64,000 nucleotides of DNA from an uncultured Flavobacterium sp. (GTDB taxonomy: Bacteria > Bacteroidota > Bacteroidia > Flavobacteriales > Flavobacteriaceae), in NCBI RefSeq assembly GCF_946479975.1, contig NZ_CAMLIX010000001.1:1-64000 (forward strand), read 5' to 3'. The position numbers and the translations under genes are program-made. This document shows, in pieces, positions 24,041 through 33,489 of this stretch. Position 1 is the stretch's first letter; each line of letters starts with the position of its first letter. Under the pieces are notes generated by a model. It made no database searches. It saw only the letters and a list, made by a program, of their open reading frames with translations, and was not told the origin of the DNA.

Positions 24041-26707
24041 ATGTTATATATAATTAGCAGTATCTCGATTGTAAGTATGTTATTTTTTTTTGTAATGCGG
24101 AAATCGTTAGAAAAGAAAAAATATCAGAACCTTGTTTATACAAATAACTTAAAACATGTTACTGAATTTCTTGATCACCTTCAAACATTAAGCGACTACG
24201 TCACTTGGGTAGAACGTGACCAAATAACATTGAAGTATTCAGCAACAGGAAAATTCTTTAGGAAAAAAACTAATTACTACAAGAAGGAAGAAACTGTTAA
24301 GAAGTTCAATGAAATATTTGGAGATTTTAGCAGCTACATAGCCAAATACAACCAAAATTATGTCAATATACAAAAAGATAAGCTAAGACTATATTTCGAC
24401 AACATTGAAGGAAAAAAGCTTGATGAGCAACAACGAAGTGCATTAATAACAGACGAATATTCAAATTTAATAATTGCCGGTGCCGGTTCCGGAAAAACAC
24501 TCACAATCCTTGGAAAAGTTCAGTACTTAATTGAACAAAAAAACATTAGCCCAGATAATATCTTATTATTATCATTTACCCAAAAAACCGTTGAAGAATT
24601 AAATGAAAGGCTGAAAAAAATGGAACTGGGTGCAGAAGCAACTACCTTTCATAAATTGGGCTATGGTATAATCAAAAAACATCTTTCAGAGATTCCTGCT
24701 GTTACTAACGAAAATACTTTAAGCGGTGTTATAAAAGCGTATTTAAAAACGGATATTTTTTATGATGCCGAAGCATTGCAATCCTACATTCAATATGTGG
24801 CTTGCTATATGAATATTCCGGAAGAATACGACAATTACGATTCATTGGGTGAAAAATTAGATACAGAGAAAGGAATTGATTTTCAAACATTGAAATCCAA
24901 ATGCGAACCTTTGAATATTGTGTCAAAAGCAGCTCTGGACACCATGCAGGGTGAAAGGGTAAAAAGTGTGGAAGAACTCATAATAGCCAATTTTTTATAC
25001 CTAAACGGTATTGAGTATGAGTATGAAAAACCGTATCCGCATGAGCAGACTATGTACAGGCCTGATTTTTATCTAAAAGACTATGATATATATTTAGAAC
25101 ATTTTGGTGTGGATGAAAATAATACGGCAAAATGGCTTACTACTTTTAACGAGCAAAAGTATATCGAAGAATTGCAGTTAAAAAGAGATACACACAAAAC
25201 TTACAATACCAAATTACTAGAAACCTATTCCTATTACAACAGGCAGAATATCTTATTACAAAAATTAAGAGAAATGTTGGAAGCCGAAAATGTTGCTTTT
25301 AAGCCAAGAGACGCAAAAAACATCTACACAAAAGTATCGGATAATGGCAAAAACTTTGGTAAGGAAATAAATAAACTTATTGAGAGTTTTATAAACCTTA
25401 GCAAATCAAGACGATTAAACTATACTTCACTAAGGAGTTTATTTTCAGACAAAACTAAAGTCCAAAACGATTTTATGCGTTTGCGACAAGAAATGTTTCT
25501 GAAATTTGTGTTTCCAATTCTTGAAAAATATGACAATACCTTAAAAGAAAGAAATGAGATTGATTTCAATGACATGATAAATAAAGCTACTGATATTGTG
25601 CTAATTAATAAGCCAAAATACACCTATAAGTACATCATCATTGATGAGTATCAGGATATCTCATTTTCGCGTTTTAATCTGATTAAGGAAATTCGGGATT
25701 TATCAGGTGCAAGACTGGTTTGTGTTGGAGACGATTGGCAATCCATTTACCGTTTTGCCGGAAGCGACATTTCATTATTCAGTAATTTTGGAAAATATGT
25801 TGGAAAGTATGAGCAATTACTGATAGAACAGACCTATAGAAATTCGCAGTCGCTGATTGACGTTACTTCCAAATACATACAAAAAAACGCTAAACAAATT
25901 TCCAAAAATCCGAAGTCGAAAAAAGAACCTTTTCAAGACCCAGTTAAATTTGTACATTACAAGCAAGAGCAAATTGAAGATGCTTTTATAAACGAAATAC
26001 AAATACTTGTAAATAAATATGGCAATAAATCAATTCTGGTTTTAGGACGCCATAGCTTTGATATTAACGCACTGATAAAACTAACTGCAACAAGTAGAAT
26101 AAAATACTTTGAAAACACTGGTAAATTAAAAGTAAATGGCTTTGAAAATGTTGATATTAAATTCTTAACGGTACACAAGTCAAAAGGCACAGAAGCTGAT
26201 AATGTTATTGTGCTAAATCTTAAAAATGATTTACTTGGATTTCCCAATAAAATGACGGATGATCCTATTTTGTCTCTATTACTTAATGATAACGAAGAAT
26301 ATAGATTTGCTGAAGAACGCAGGTTATTTTATGTTGCGTTGACAAGAACCAGAAACGAAGTTATATTACTTATCCCATCAGACGTTTCCTTATTTGCAGA
26401 AGAATTGCTAACGGATAATAATTACCTGTTAACTAGTACTCGCGGAACACTAAACACAACAAGTTGTCCATACTGTAAAACAGGGAAACTTGTAATTAGG
26501 CAAAATTCATCAAATGCCACTCAGTTTTTAGGCTGCTCTCATTATCCTAACTGCAATCAGACATTTAAAAATATAGAAATATTAGAAAACAAATTACTTT
26601 GTCCTGATTGCCAAAGTGGTTTTATGACCAAAAGAAGCGGGCAATATGGAAACTTTTTAGGATGTACAAATTTTCCTAAATGTAGGAAGACAATAAAGTT
26701 GGAGTAA
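24041..26707 (+). CDS. UvrD/helicase IV-like SF1 helicase with nuclease-like insert and zinc fingers
   Basis: 888 aa. An N-terminal hydrophobic segment (residues 1-19) precedes the helicase. Motif I is IIAGAGSGKT (144-153), motif II IIDEYQDISFSR, motif III VGDDWQSIYRFAGSD, motif IV EQTYRNSQS, motif V TVHKSKGTEADNVIVL and motif VI RRLFYVALTRTRNE. Between domains 1A and 2A lies a PD-(D/E)xK-like block (SVEELIIANFL, YRPDFYL, IYLEHFG), as in helicase IV relatives. The C-terminus has two topoisomerase-type C4 fingers (CPYCKTGK...CSHYPNC and CPDCQSGF...CTNFPKC). DNA helicase/translocase, probably in repair or defence; more divergent than the housekeeping UvrD at 55.8 kb. Confidence 0.88.
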   Translation: MLYIISSISIVSMLFFFVMRKSLEKKKYQNLVYTNNLKHVTEFLDHLQTLSDYVTWVERDQITLKYSATGKFFRKKTNYYKKEETVKKFNEIFGDFSSYIAKYNQNYVNIQKDKLRLYFDNIEGKKLDEQQRSALITDEYSNLIIAGAGSGKTLTILGKVQYLIEQKNISPDNILLLSFTQKTVEELNERLKKMELGAEATTFHKLGYGIIKKHLSEIPAVTNENTLSGVIKAYLKTDIFYDAEALQSYIQYVACYMNIPEEYDNYDSLGEKLDTEKGIDFQTLKSKCEPLNIVSKAALDTMQGERVKSVEELIIANFLYLNGIEYEYEKPYPHEQTMYRPDFYLKDYDIYLEHFGVDENNTAKWLTTFNEQKYIEELQLKRDTHKTYNTKLLETYSYYNRQNILLQKLREMLEAENVAFKPRDAKNIYTKVSDNGKNFGKEINKLIESFINLSKSRRLNYTSLRSLFSDKTKVQNDFMRLRQEMFLKFVFPILEKYDNTLKERNEIDFNDMINKATDIVLINKPKYTYKYIIIDEYQDISFSRFNLIKEIRDLSGARLVCVGDDWQSIYRFAGSDISLFSNFGKYVGKYEQLLIEQTYRNSQSLIDVTSKYIQKNAKQISKNPKSKKEPFQDPVKFVHYKQEQIEDAFINEIQILVNKYGNKSILVLGRHSFDINALIKLTATSRIKYFENTGKLKVNGFENVDIKFLTVHKSKGTEADNVIVLNLKNDLLGFPNKMTDDPILSLLLNDNEEYRFAEERRLFYVALTRTRNEVILLIPSDVSLFAEELLTDNNYLLTSTRGTLNTTSCPYCKTGKLVIRQNSSNATQFLGCSHYPNCNQTFKNIEILENKLLCPDCQSGFMTKRSGQYGNFLGCTNFPKCRKTIKLE

Positions 26708-26897
26708 TTACTAACAGATAATAGTATTTACAAAAAATTGACGGTTAATTACTGCGCTATCCGAAGTATTCTAATTAATCTTTTCTACAGACTAATCAAC
26801 GAAAATGTTTTTCATTTACAACAGATGTTTTCAAACAGTTAATGAATAAACTTTTTATTTAAATTTACTTTGAATCATTTTCATATAAATCTGTTTT

Positions 26898-27941
26898 ATG
26901 AACCTACCACATTCTCAAGACCTGCCGGTAAATAAGTTAGCATCTGTTTTTGCAAATACTTCTGCAACTTATAAGTTCTACTGGTTTCTCGCTATTCTTG
27001 AATTATTAGAAGAAGGCAACGTTCATATCGAGAAAAGAAGAATATTTGCCAGAATGATTAGTAGCTCTTGGTATACTGTAAATTATTTTCACGTATCCTT
27101 TGGTAAACAAGATCTTATTCAAGATTCAGTGAGAGCGATAGTAAAAATTGAAGACTTAAGTATAAATGAAAACAGACGTGTAATAAATGCTGTTCTGGAA
27201 AACAGTAGTAAGTCAGAAACAATCAGGATATTAAATCATTTCGATAAAAATGTTCCTCATTGGTTTATTTCATCATGGTTTTCAGGTAATCGTAATGAAA
27301 TTTATTTGCTCTCTCAAAATTTTGATCACGGATGTCTTTATCGCTTAGGAAAAGATTCTATAGAGATCAACCCAATCTGGATTTCCTATTTGCAATCTAA
27401 TTCCAAGATACTAAAGGACTTTTGTTTTTGGAATCTGTCTTTATTTCTTCAAAAAAGAAATCTGAATGTTCCTGATATTGCCAATAAGATAAGCAAATCG
27501 ATCACTAGGAATTCTTTAGTTAAGCAAACCAATGAATATTGGAAATTGGTATTTAATGAATTAGGTTCTGTTGACTGTATTTTTACCAACAGTCGATTAG
27601 TTTTCGAAGAAAAGAAATATGCTTTGGACCATTTTGTACCTCACGCATTTGTTTCTCATGATTTAATTTGGAATTTAATCCCAATAGATAAAACATTTAA
27701 TTGTTCAAAAGGAGATAAACTTCCATCCGTTCAAAATCATTTCGATAAGTTTTATAATCTCCAAAAAACAGCTTATGAAATAGTGAAAAGCCATAATTCA
27801 AAGAATAAACACTTAGAGGATTATCTCACTATTTTTCCGGATTTAGAAGACAATGGATTTGATTATTTGCGATATAAAGAAACCATTCAGCCTTTGATCA
27901 CTATTGCAAGCAATAATGGTTTTTCGTATATGAAAGATTAG
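26898..27941 (+). CDS. HNH endonuclease domain protein
   Basis: 347 aa. N-terminal helical region (ATYKFYWFLAILELLEEG, typical of a family of HNH proteins that begin this way), C-terminal HNH: ALDHFVPHAFVSHDLIWNL, then IPIDKTFNCSKGDKLP, giving D-H, a central N in W-N-L and the final N/H-equivalent in FNCSKGDKLP. No zinc knuckle. Probably a nuclease in a defence or restriction context; no methyltransferase or partner gene adjoins it. Preceded by a 190-bp spacer holding the second copy of the 16-nt repeat seen at 19249. Confidence 0.78.
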   Translation: MNLPHSQDLPVNKLASVFANTSATYKFYWFLAILELLEEGNVHIEKRRIFARMISSSWYTVNYFHVSFGKQDLIQDSVRAIVKIEDLSINENRRVINAVLENSSKSETIRILNHFDKNVPHWFISSWFSGNRNEIYLLSQNFDHGCLYRLGKDSIEINPIWISYLQSNSKILKDFCFWNLSLFLQKRNLNVPDIANKISKSITRNSLVKQTNEYWKLVFNELGSVDCIFTNSRLVFEEKKYALDHFVPHAFVSHDLIWNLIPIDKTFNCSKGDKLPSVQNHFDKFYNLQKTAYEIVKSHNSKNKHLEDYLTIFPDLEDNGFDYLRYKETIQPLITIASNNGFSYMKD

Positions 27942-28220
27942 TGGGTTATTATGTTAACGAGAAAATACGAAAAGTGTTTCTGTATCTCATGTAATACTTT
28001 TCGATTTCTTTTAACCGCTATATTAATAAATATCTTTCCATCGGTGCCAACTATTCAGGTTGCTTAAATTGTCAATACTGATAAGAGTTTCTTATAGTAT
28101 TTAGAGTTAAAGATTCAAAATCGGAAATAGGCTTCCTTATAAGGACAAATACCGCTGCTACATAAATATAAAGCATTTCTGCATTTAAATTACATTTTAT
28201 GAATTCTAAAAAGTGTAATA

Positions 28221-28391
28221 ATGGAGAAAGATATTGACTACAGTAATTCAAAGTTGACCGCGGAAAAAGCTTTACAAATGCTAAAGTCTGAGGGATTAGA
28301 TGTAACTATTGAACAAGCAGAGGAAATTTTGTATTTCTTGAGAATAATTGCTAATATCGCTGTATTGAAACATTTAAACAAAAGAAAATGA
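28221..28391 (+). CDS. small protein translated with the serine recombinase
   Basis: 56 aa from ATG 28221. Helical and charged (LTAEKALQMLKSEGLDVTIE, then QAEEILYFLRIIANIAVL). Its TGA stop overlaps the ATG of the recombinase (ATGA at 28388-28391), so the two are translationally coupled. Short acidic proteins in this position accompany recombinases of flavobacterial elements; a recombination directionality or accessory factor is possible, without proof. Confidence 0.65.
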   Translation: MEKDIDYSNSKLTAEKALQMLKSEGLDVTIEQAEEILYFLRIIANIAVLKHLNKRK

Positions 28392-29938
28392 GTAAGATAG
28401 CAGACTTGTATATTAGAGTGAGTACCGACGAGCAGGCAGAAAAAGGATTTTCCCAACGGAATCAAGAAGAAATGCTAAGAAAATATTGCAGCATAAACCA
28501 AATACAGATACGTAATGTAATTTACGAAGATCATTCAGCAAAGACTTTTAACAGGCCTCAATGGAAAAAATTTCTTGCTGATTTGAAAAAATATAAAAAT
28601 AAAATTAACATGGTTCTTTTTATGAAGTGGGATAGGTTTAGCCGTAATGCCGGCGACGCATACCAGATGATTAATCAGCTAAGAAAATTAGGTGTAGAAC
28701 CACAGGCTATAGAGCAGCCCCTTGATTTAAGCGTTCCAGAAAATAAAATGATGCTTGCATTTTATCTGGCTGCACCCGAGGTTGAAAATGACCGCCGAGC
28801 TTTAAATACCTTTCAAGGACTAAGACGTGGAAAGAAAGAGGGCAGGCATATGGGAATGGCGCCTTATGGATACGCTAATAAGGTTACTGAGGATGGAAAA
28901 AAATATATTGCGATTGTACCAGAGAAAGCAGCAAAACTTATTTGGATATTCGAACAGGTTGCGAGAAATGTTTTTAGTACCGAATCTATTTATCAGATGG
29001 CTAAAGATAAAGGGCTTGTTTTATCTAAGAGCAACTTGTGGGTAATTCTTAGAAACCCACTTTACTGCGGGAAAATAGTTGTTCCTAAATACAAGGATGA
29101 AGAAGAAAAATGGGTTAAAGGACAACATGAGGCGATTATCAGCGAGGGATTATTTTATCGGGTACAGGATGTTCTTGACAGTAAAGCGCGGACATACAGA
29201 CCGAAAGTTAAAACTATTGAGAATTTCCCCTTGCGAGGTTTTTTTCTTTGCCCACAATGTGGTTTGAAGTTAACAGGAAGCAAATGTAAAGGAAGAAGCA
29301 AATATTATTACTATTATCATTGTGATAAAGATTGCAAATGGAGAATAAACTCAGAAGTAGCTAATAAAATATTTAAAGAACATTTAAATAAATTTAAACC
29401 TTTAGCAGAAGTTAAGAAGCTATACACGGCAGTTCTGCTTGAAGGTTATAGAGAGCATACTGGAGTTATAGCTAGTGAAAAAAAGAAGTCACTTGAGCAG
29501 ATTGCTGTTTACGAAAAGAAATTATCAGTAGCCAGAAATTTATTAGTTACTGAGAAAATCGATGCTGAGGATTATAATCTTATGAAAATTGAATACAATG
29601 CAGTTATCAGTAAGCTGGAAAAAGACATTGGAAATGTAGAGGACGATAGGGCTAGTATAGAGCAATTAACGACGACCGGATTGGAAAACCTTCTAAAACT
29701 AGGTGAGGCCTTTGATGGTGGGACTTTAGCTGATTGTAGAGAATTAATTGGTTTAATTTTTCCCGAAAATTTCACATTTCAAGAAAAGAAAATCCGCACC
29801 GCCCGAATCAATGAAATGGTTAACTGTATATACTTGGTAAACAATAGATTAAGGGCAAAAAAAAACGGGACAAAAGATGATATTTTTCTTTTGTCCCGAG
29901 TAGTGACCTCGACTGGATTCAAACCAGTAACCTTCTGA
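28388..29938 (+). CDS. large serine recombinase (element integrase)
   Basis: 516 aa. Catalytic resolvase domain with LYIRVSTDEQ (Ser at about 12), SRNAGDAYQM, then the recombinase domain (MGMAPYGYANKV, NPLYCGKIVVPKYKD) and zinc ribbon CPQCGLKLTGSKC...HCDKDCKWR, then a coiled coil (SLEQIAVYEKKLSVARNLLV). Mediates site-specific integration/excision. The last 12 codons lie inside the tRNA-Arg gene on the other strand, and the perfect tRNA terminator hairpin (29866-29898) is also inside its reading frame. That geometry places the attachment site at the tRNA 3' end. Original C-terminus before integration could have differed. Confidence 0.92.
   Translation: MSKIADLYIRVSTDEQAEKGFSQRNQEEMLRKYCSINQIQIRNVIYEDHSAKTFNRPQWKKFLADLKKYKNKINMVLFMKWDRFSRNAGDAYQMINQLRKLGVEPQAIEQPLDLSVPENKMMLAFYLAAPEVENDRRALNTFQGLRRGKKEGRHMGMAPYGYANKVTEDGKKYIAIVPEKAAKLIWIFEQVARNVFSTESIYQMAKDKGLVLSKSNLWVILRNPLYCGKIVVPKYKDEEEKWVKGQHEAIISEGLFYRVQDVLDSKARTYRPKVKTIENFPLRGFFLCPQCGLKLTGSKCKGRSKYYYYYHCDKDCKWRINSEVANKIFKEHLNKFKPLAEVKKLYTAVLLEGYREHTGVIASEKKKSLEQIAVYEKKLSVARNLLVTEKIDAEDYNLMKIEYNAVISKLEKDIGNVEDDRASIEQLTTTGLENLLKLGEAFDGGTLADCRELIGLIFPENFTFQEKKIRTARINEMVNCIYLVNNRLRAKKNGTKDDIFLLSRVVTSTGFKPVTF
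29857..29898 (-). terminator. tRNA-Arg terminator inside the recombinase ORF
   Basis: A perfect 12-bp stem CGGGACAAAAGA / TCTTTTGTCCCG (29866-29877, 29887-29898), 9-nt loop, and nine A residues at 29857-29865 that read as a U-run on the minus strand. It begins 6 bp beyond the tRNA 3' end. It falls entirely inside the recombinase coding frame. Confidence 0.85.
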
Positions 29939-29977
29939 GCCGTAATCAGATGCGCTATTCAGTTGCGCCACGAGGCC
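29904..29977 (-). tRNA. tRNA-Arg (anticodon ACG)
   Basis: 74 nt folding as a full cloverleaf: acceptor GGCCTCG/CGAGGTC (one G-U), D arm GCGC/GCGC, anticodon stem TCTGA/TCAGA around loop TTACGGC (anticodon ACG), T arm ACTGG/CCAGT with TTTGAAT loop, discriminator A. CCA is not encoded. It is the insertion site of the neighbouring element: the recombinase ORF runs antisense through its 3' half to 29938. Confidence 0.95.
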
Positions 29978-30035
29978 TTTTTTTGCTATCAATTGGCTAT
30001 TTTTTTGTAGCTTTGTTGATTGCTTATTGCGGGTG

Positions 30036-30065
30036 CAAAGATAGGCATAAATGTTAGATAAACAA
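30036..30065 (-). promoter_or_regulatory. promoter of tRNA-Arg
   Basis: On the minus strand TTG (30065-30063), 19-nt spacer, TATCTTTG (30043-30036). This matches the Bacteroidota housekeeping consensus TTG-N19-TAnnTTTG and predicts a start near 30028, about 50 nt before the mature tRNA. Confidence 0.7.
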
Positions 30066-30093
30066 GCGAAAAATAACAGAAATTTAAAAAAAA

Positions 30094-30606
30094 ATGAAGA
30101 TTGAAAATTATGTACGTGATATTCAGGGGTTTCCTAAAGAAGGAATTTTGTTTAAAGACATCACTCCGCTATTAATTAACCCAGAAGCGCGAACAAATTG
30201 CCTGAAAATTTTAGTTGAATCATTAAAGGGACAAAAAATCGATAAAGTCGTAGGTGCAGAATCGCGTGGTTTTTTTTTCGGTATGTTATTGGCTCAAGAA
30301 CTAAATGCGGGATTTATACCCGTTAGAAAGCCAAGGAAGCTTCCATATGAAACAATTTCGGCTTCTTATGAATTGGAATATGGTTCTGATAGTTTAGAGA
30401 TGCATACAGACGCTATTAATAAGGGCGATCGTGTCTTAATCCATGACGATGTTCTGGCTACAGGAGGAACTGCAAAAGCGGTATGCGAATTGGTTGAAAA
30501 ATTAGGCGGTGAAATTGTACAATGCAATTTTTTAATGGAACTGACTTTTCTTAACGGAAAAGAAAAAATTAAGGATTATCCAGTTTTTGCTGCTTTAACG
30601 TATTAA
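30094..30606 (+). CDS. apt: adenine phosphoribosyltransferase
   Basis: 170 aa, normal length. Converts adenine and PRPP to AMP (purine salvage). Family motifs: FPKEGILFKDITPLL at the N-terminus, the GAESRGFFFG block, FIPVRKPRKLPYET, and the PRPP-binding motif VLIHDDVLATGGTAKA (about 111-126). The first core gene after the tRNA; its promoter must lie in the 116 bp between. Single-gene transcription unit followed by a repeat-rich spacer. Confidence 0.97.
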   Translation: MKIENYVRDIQGFPKEGILFKDITPLLINPEARTNCLKILVESLKGQKIDKVVGAESRGFFFGMLLAQELNAGFIPVRKPRKLPYETISASYELEYGSDSLEMHTDAINKGDRVLIHDDVLATGGTAKAVCELVEKLGGEIVQCNFLMELTFLNGKEKIKDYPVFAALTY

Positions 30607-30639
30607 ATAGAATAAAAACGATTTTGAAACTTGAAAGGT

Positions 30640-30765
30640 TTTTCTAACCGCAAAGTCCGCAAGTCTTTTTAGGTTGGAACTATATAGAAACACAAAGTCC
30701 ACAAAGCTTTATGAAAAAACTTTGCGAACTTTGTGTTAACCTTTGTATTCTTTGTGGTTAGTTCA
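30640..30765. repeat. flavobacterial CTTTG-type intergenic repeat with hairpin
   Basis: The apt-pheT spacer carries several copies of the CACAAAGTCCACAAAG / CTTTGCGAACTTTGTGTT kind. AACACAAAGT (30689-30698) pairs perfectly with ACTTTGTGTT (30728-30737). Such phrases recur in many flavobacterial intergenic regions; no U-run makes it a standard terminator. Confidence 0.5.
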
Positions 30766-30795
30766 AGCCTGAAACTTCAAACCTGAAACAAAAAC

Positions 30796-33216
30796 TTATC
30801 TCAAACTAGCTCCAAGCTCAGTTTCGAATGTCTGTTGTAATTTAGACATAATTTTATCGATTTGAGCATCAGTTAGTGTTTTGCTGTTGTCTTGAATTGT
30901 AAAACTTAAAGCATACGATTTTTTTCCAGCTGGTAATTTATCACCTTGATAAACATCAAATAAATTAATGTCTTTTAAGAGCGTTTTTTCTGTTTGTTTA
31001 GCCAAATTAAAAATGCTTTCATAGCTTGTATTTTGATCAATTAATAAAGCTAAATCTCTACGAACTTCAGGGTATTTGGGAATTTCAGAATACTTAATTT
31101 TTCCTGTAATGATTTTTAGAACCAAATCCCAGTTGAAATCTGCGTAATAAACATCTTGTTTAATACCAAAATGCTTCAAAATAGGTTTCTTAACAACACC
31201 CATTTCAACCAAAATATCATTATTATAAGTAATCGCAGTTCCTTCAGAATAGATATCTGACTGTACTGGTGCATTTGAAATCTTTTCAATGCCTAAACGA
31301 GCTAAAATCGCTTTTACAAACCCTTTCAACAAGAAAAAGTCGGTTGTTTTTTGAGCACTTGTCCAAGTTTCTTTATTTCTGTTTCCAGAAATTAATAAAG
31401 AAAGATGTTTGTGTTCTTCAAATCCGTTTAAGTATTTGTGGTATGTTTTTCCGAATTCAAATAACTTCAAATCCGAATTTCTTCTATTAATGTTATACGA
31501 AACTGCTTCTAATCCTGAAAATAATAAAGACTGGCGAAGAGTTGCTAAATCACTGCTTAACGGATTCAGCATCGAAACATTATGTTCTTCTTTTAATGAA
31601 GATGATAATTTTGCGTAAGAAGCCGTTGTCAATGAATTGGCCATCATTTCATGAAATCCCTGCGAATTCAATTGAGAAGCAATAACATTCTGAACTTTAT
31701 AATCTTCTGTTCTAGGTGAATTTGCTACAGTTGCATTGAATTTCTTAGAAAAGTTAATGTTGTTGTAACCGTAAACTCTTAGAATTTCTTCGATTACATC
31801 AATTTCACGCTGCACATCTACACGATAAGCAGGAATAGTTAAACCTAAACCAGAATCTGAAACGCTGTTTACTTTAATATCTAAAGAAACTAAAATCTTT
31901 TTAATGGTATCTTTTGAAATTTCCTGACCAATAATTTTAGATACATGACTGAAATTCAATAAAACAGAAAAATCTTCTACTTTTTTAGGATAAACTTCTA
32001 CAACATCAGAAGTGATTTTTCCACCCGCAACTTCTTGAATCAAAAGTGCTGCACGTTTCAAAGCATATTCTGTAATTGTTGGATCAATTCCTCTTTCAAA
32101 TCTAAAAGAAGCATCGGTGCTTAATTGGTGTCTTTTTGCAGTTTTACGAATGCTAACCGGATCAAAATAAGCACTTTCTAAGAAAATAGTAGTTGTTCCG
32201 TCAGAAACCCCAGATTTTTTACCACCAAAAACTCCCGCAATACAAAGTGGTCCTTTTTCGTCGCAAATCATTAAATCTTCTTTGTGAAGAGTTCTTTCAA
32301 CGTCATCAAGAGTTACAAATTTAGTTCCCTCAACAGCCGTTTTTACAATGATTTTTCCGTTGATTTTCGCAGCATCAAAAGCATGTAAAGGTTGTCCTAG
32401 TTCGTGTAAAACGTAATTCGTAACGTCAACAATATTGTTTTTTGGAGTTAATCCAATAGCTTTTAAACGATCTTGTAACCAGCTTGGAGATTCATGAACA
32501 GAAATTCCAGAAATCGTCACACCGCAATATCTTGGAGCTAAATGAGTATCTTCAACATTTACGTCAATTTTCAGCGTACGCATATCTACTCTAAAATTAC
32601 TCACAGATGGTGTAATCAATTCGATATTTACACCACGTTGCAGCATTCCAGCTCGCAGATCACGTGCAGTTCCATAATGACTCATTGCATCAGCACGGTT
32701 TGGTGTCAATCCAATTTCGAAAACTTCGTCATTTGCAATTTGGAACACTTCAGAAGCAGGAGTTCCAGGAACTAAATCTTCTGCCAGAACCATAATTCCG
32801 TCATGACTTGTTCCTAAACCTAATTCATCTTCGGCACAGATCATTCCGTGGCTTTCTTGTCCGCGGATTTTACCCTTTTTAATGGTGAATTCGCCGCCAT
32901 CTTTATCATAAAGAATAGTTCCTATTGTAGCAACTGGTACTTTTTGTCCCGCAGCAACGTTTGCAGCGCCGCATACAATTTGTATAGGTGCTTCTAAACC
33001 AACATTTACCGTAGTAACTTTCAATCTATCAGCATCAGGGTGTTTTTCGCATGTTAGAACGTGTCCAACAACAACTCCTTCTAAGCCTCCTTTAATTGAT
33101 TGGTATTTTTCGACAACTTCAACTTCCAAGCCAAGATCTGTAAGTAATTCCGAAGTCTGTTCAGATGTCCAATCTGTTTTAATAAATTGTTTTAACCAGT
33201 TGTAAGATATTTTCAT
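30796..33216 (-). CDS. pheT: phenylalanyl-tRNA synthetase beta subunit
   Basis: 806 aa, full length for bacterial PheT. N-terminal helix MKISYNWLKQFI, tRNA-binding OB domain (about 40-150; VVVGHVLTCEKHPDADRLKV), B3/B4 editing domain, B5 domain (about 400-470), catalytic-like core (GIDPTITEYALKRAALLI) and C-terminal FDX-ACB domain (SEIPKYPEVRRDLALLID). With PheS forms the (alpha-beta)2 enzyme charging tRNA-Phe. pheS is not adjacent. A TATATTTG box on the minus strand (33253-33246) lies 30 bp upstream. Confidence 0.97.
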   Translation of the reverse strand: MKISYNWLKQFIKTDWTSEQTSELLTDLGLEVEVVEKYQSIKGGLEGVVVGHVLTCEKHPDADRLKVTTVNVGLEAPIQIVCGAANVAAGQKVPVATIGTILYDKDGGEFTIKKGKIRGQESHGMICAEDELGLGTSHDGIMVLAEDLVPGTPASEVFQIANDEVFEIGLTPNRADAMSHYGTARDLRAGMLQRGVNIELITPSVSNFRVDMRTLKIDVNVEDTHLAPRYCGVTISGISVHESPSWLQDRLKAIGLTPKNNIVDVTNYVLHELGQPLHAFDAAKINGKIIVKTAVEGTKFVTLDDVERTLHKEDLMICDEKGPLCIAGVFGGKKSGVSDGTTTIFLESAYFDPVSIRKTAKRHQLSTDASFRFERGIDPTITEYALKRAALLIQEVAGGKITSDVVEVYPKKVEDFSVLLNFSHVSKIIGQEISKDTIKKILVSLDIKVNSVSDSGLGLTIPAYRVDVQREIDVIEEILRVYGYNNINFSKKFNATVANSPRTEDYKVQNVIASQLNSQGFHEMMANSLTTASYAKLSSSLKEEHNVSMLNPLSSDLATLRQSLLFSGLEAVSYNINRRNSDLKLFEFGKTYHKYLNGFEEHKHLSLLISGNRNKETWTSAQKTTDFFLLKGFVKAILARLGIEKISNAPVQSDIYSEGTAITYNNDILVEMGVVKKPILKHFGIKQDVYYADFNWDLVLKIITGKIKYSEIPKYPEVRRDLALLIDQNTSYESIFNLAKQTEKTLLKDINLFDVYQGDKLPAGKKSYALSFTIQDNSKTLTDAQIDKIMSKLQQTFETELGASLR

Positions 33217-33245
33217 TGTAACTTTTTTATTCTTGAATAAGTTTA

Positions 33246-33253
33246 CAAATATA
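33246..33253 (-). promoter_or_regulatory. -7 promoter box of pheT
   Basis: TATATTTG on the minus strand, a perfect TAnnTTTG, about 30 nt before the pheT ATG. A clear TTG -33 element at the right distance was not found, so confidence is moderate. Confidence 0.5.
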
Positions 33254-33489
33254 AGGATTGCGACTTGGAGAAAGAAAAAATTATTTGGTTTTTTATTGCT
33301 GTTTTTTATGAGTTAAAAAATCATGTGTACTAATTATTTGATAATTTATATATTAAAATTTTATTAATTAAATATTATAATTAACTAAAAAAATCGAATA
33401 TGTAAATTTTGTGCTACAACATGAATGAAAAGTGCTATTCTGTTTCTTTTTATGAAACTAAATTTGGTATAAATCAAAAAAAGAATATT

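Noticed and set aside
21243..28220. CRISPR array or integron integrase
   Set aside because: The repeated spacers are only two copies, about 1 kb apart with genes between; no cas or intI gene is present.
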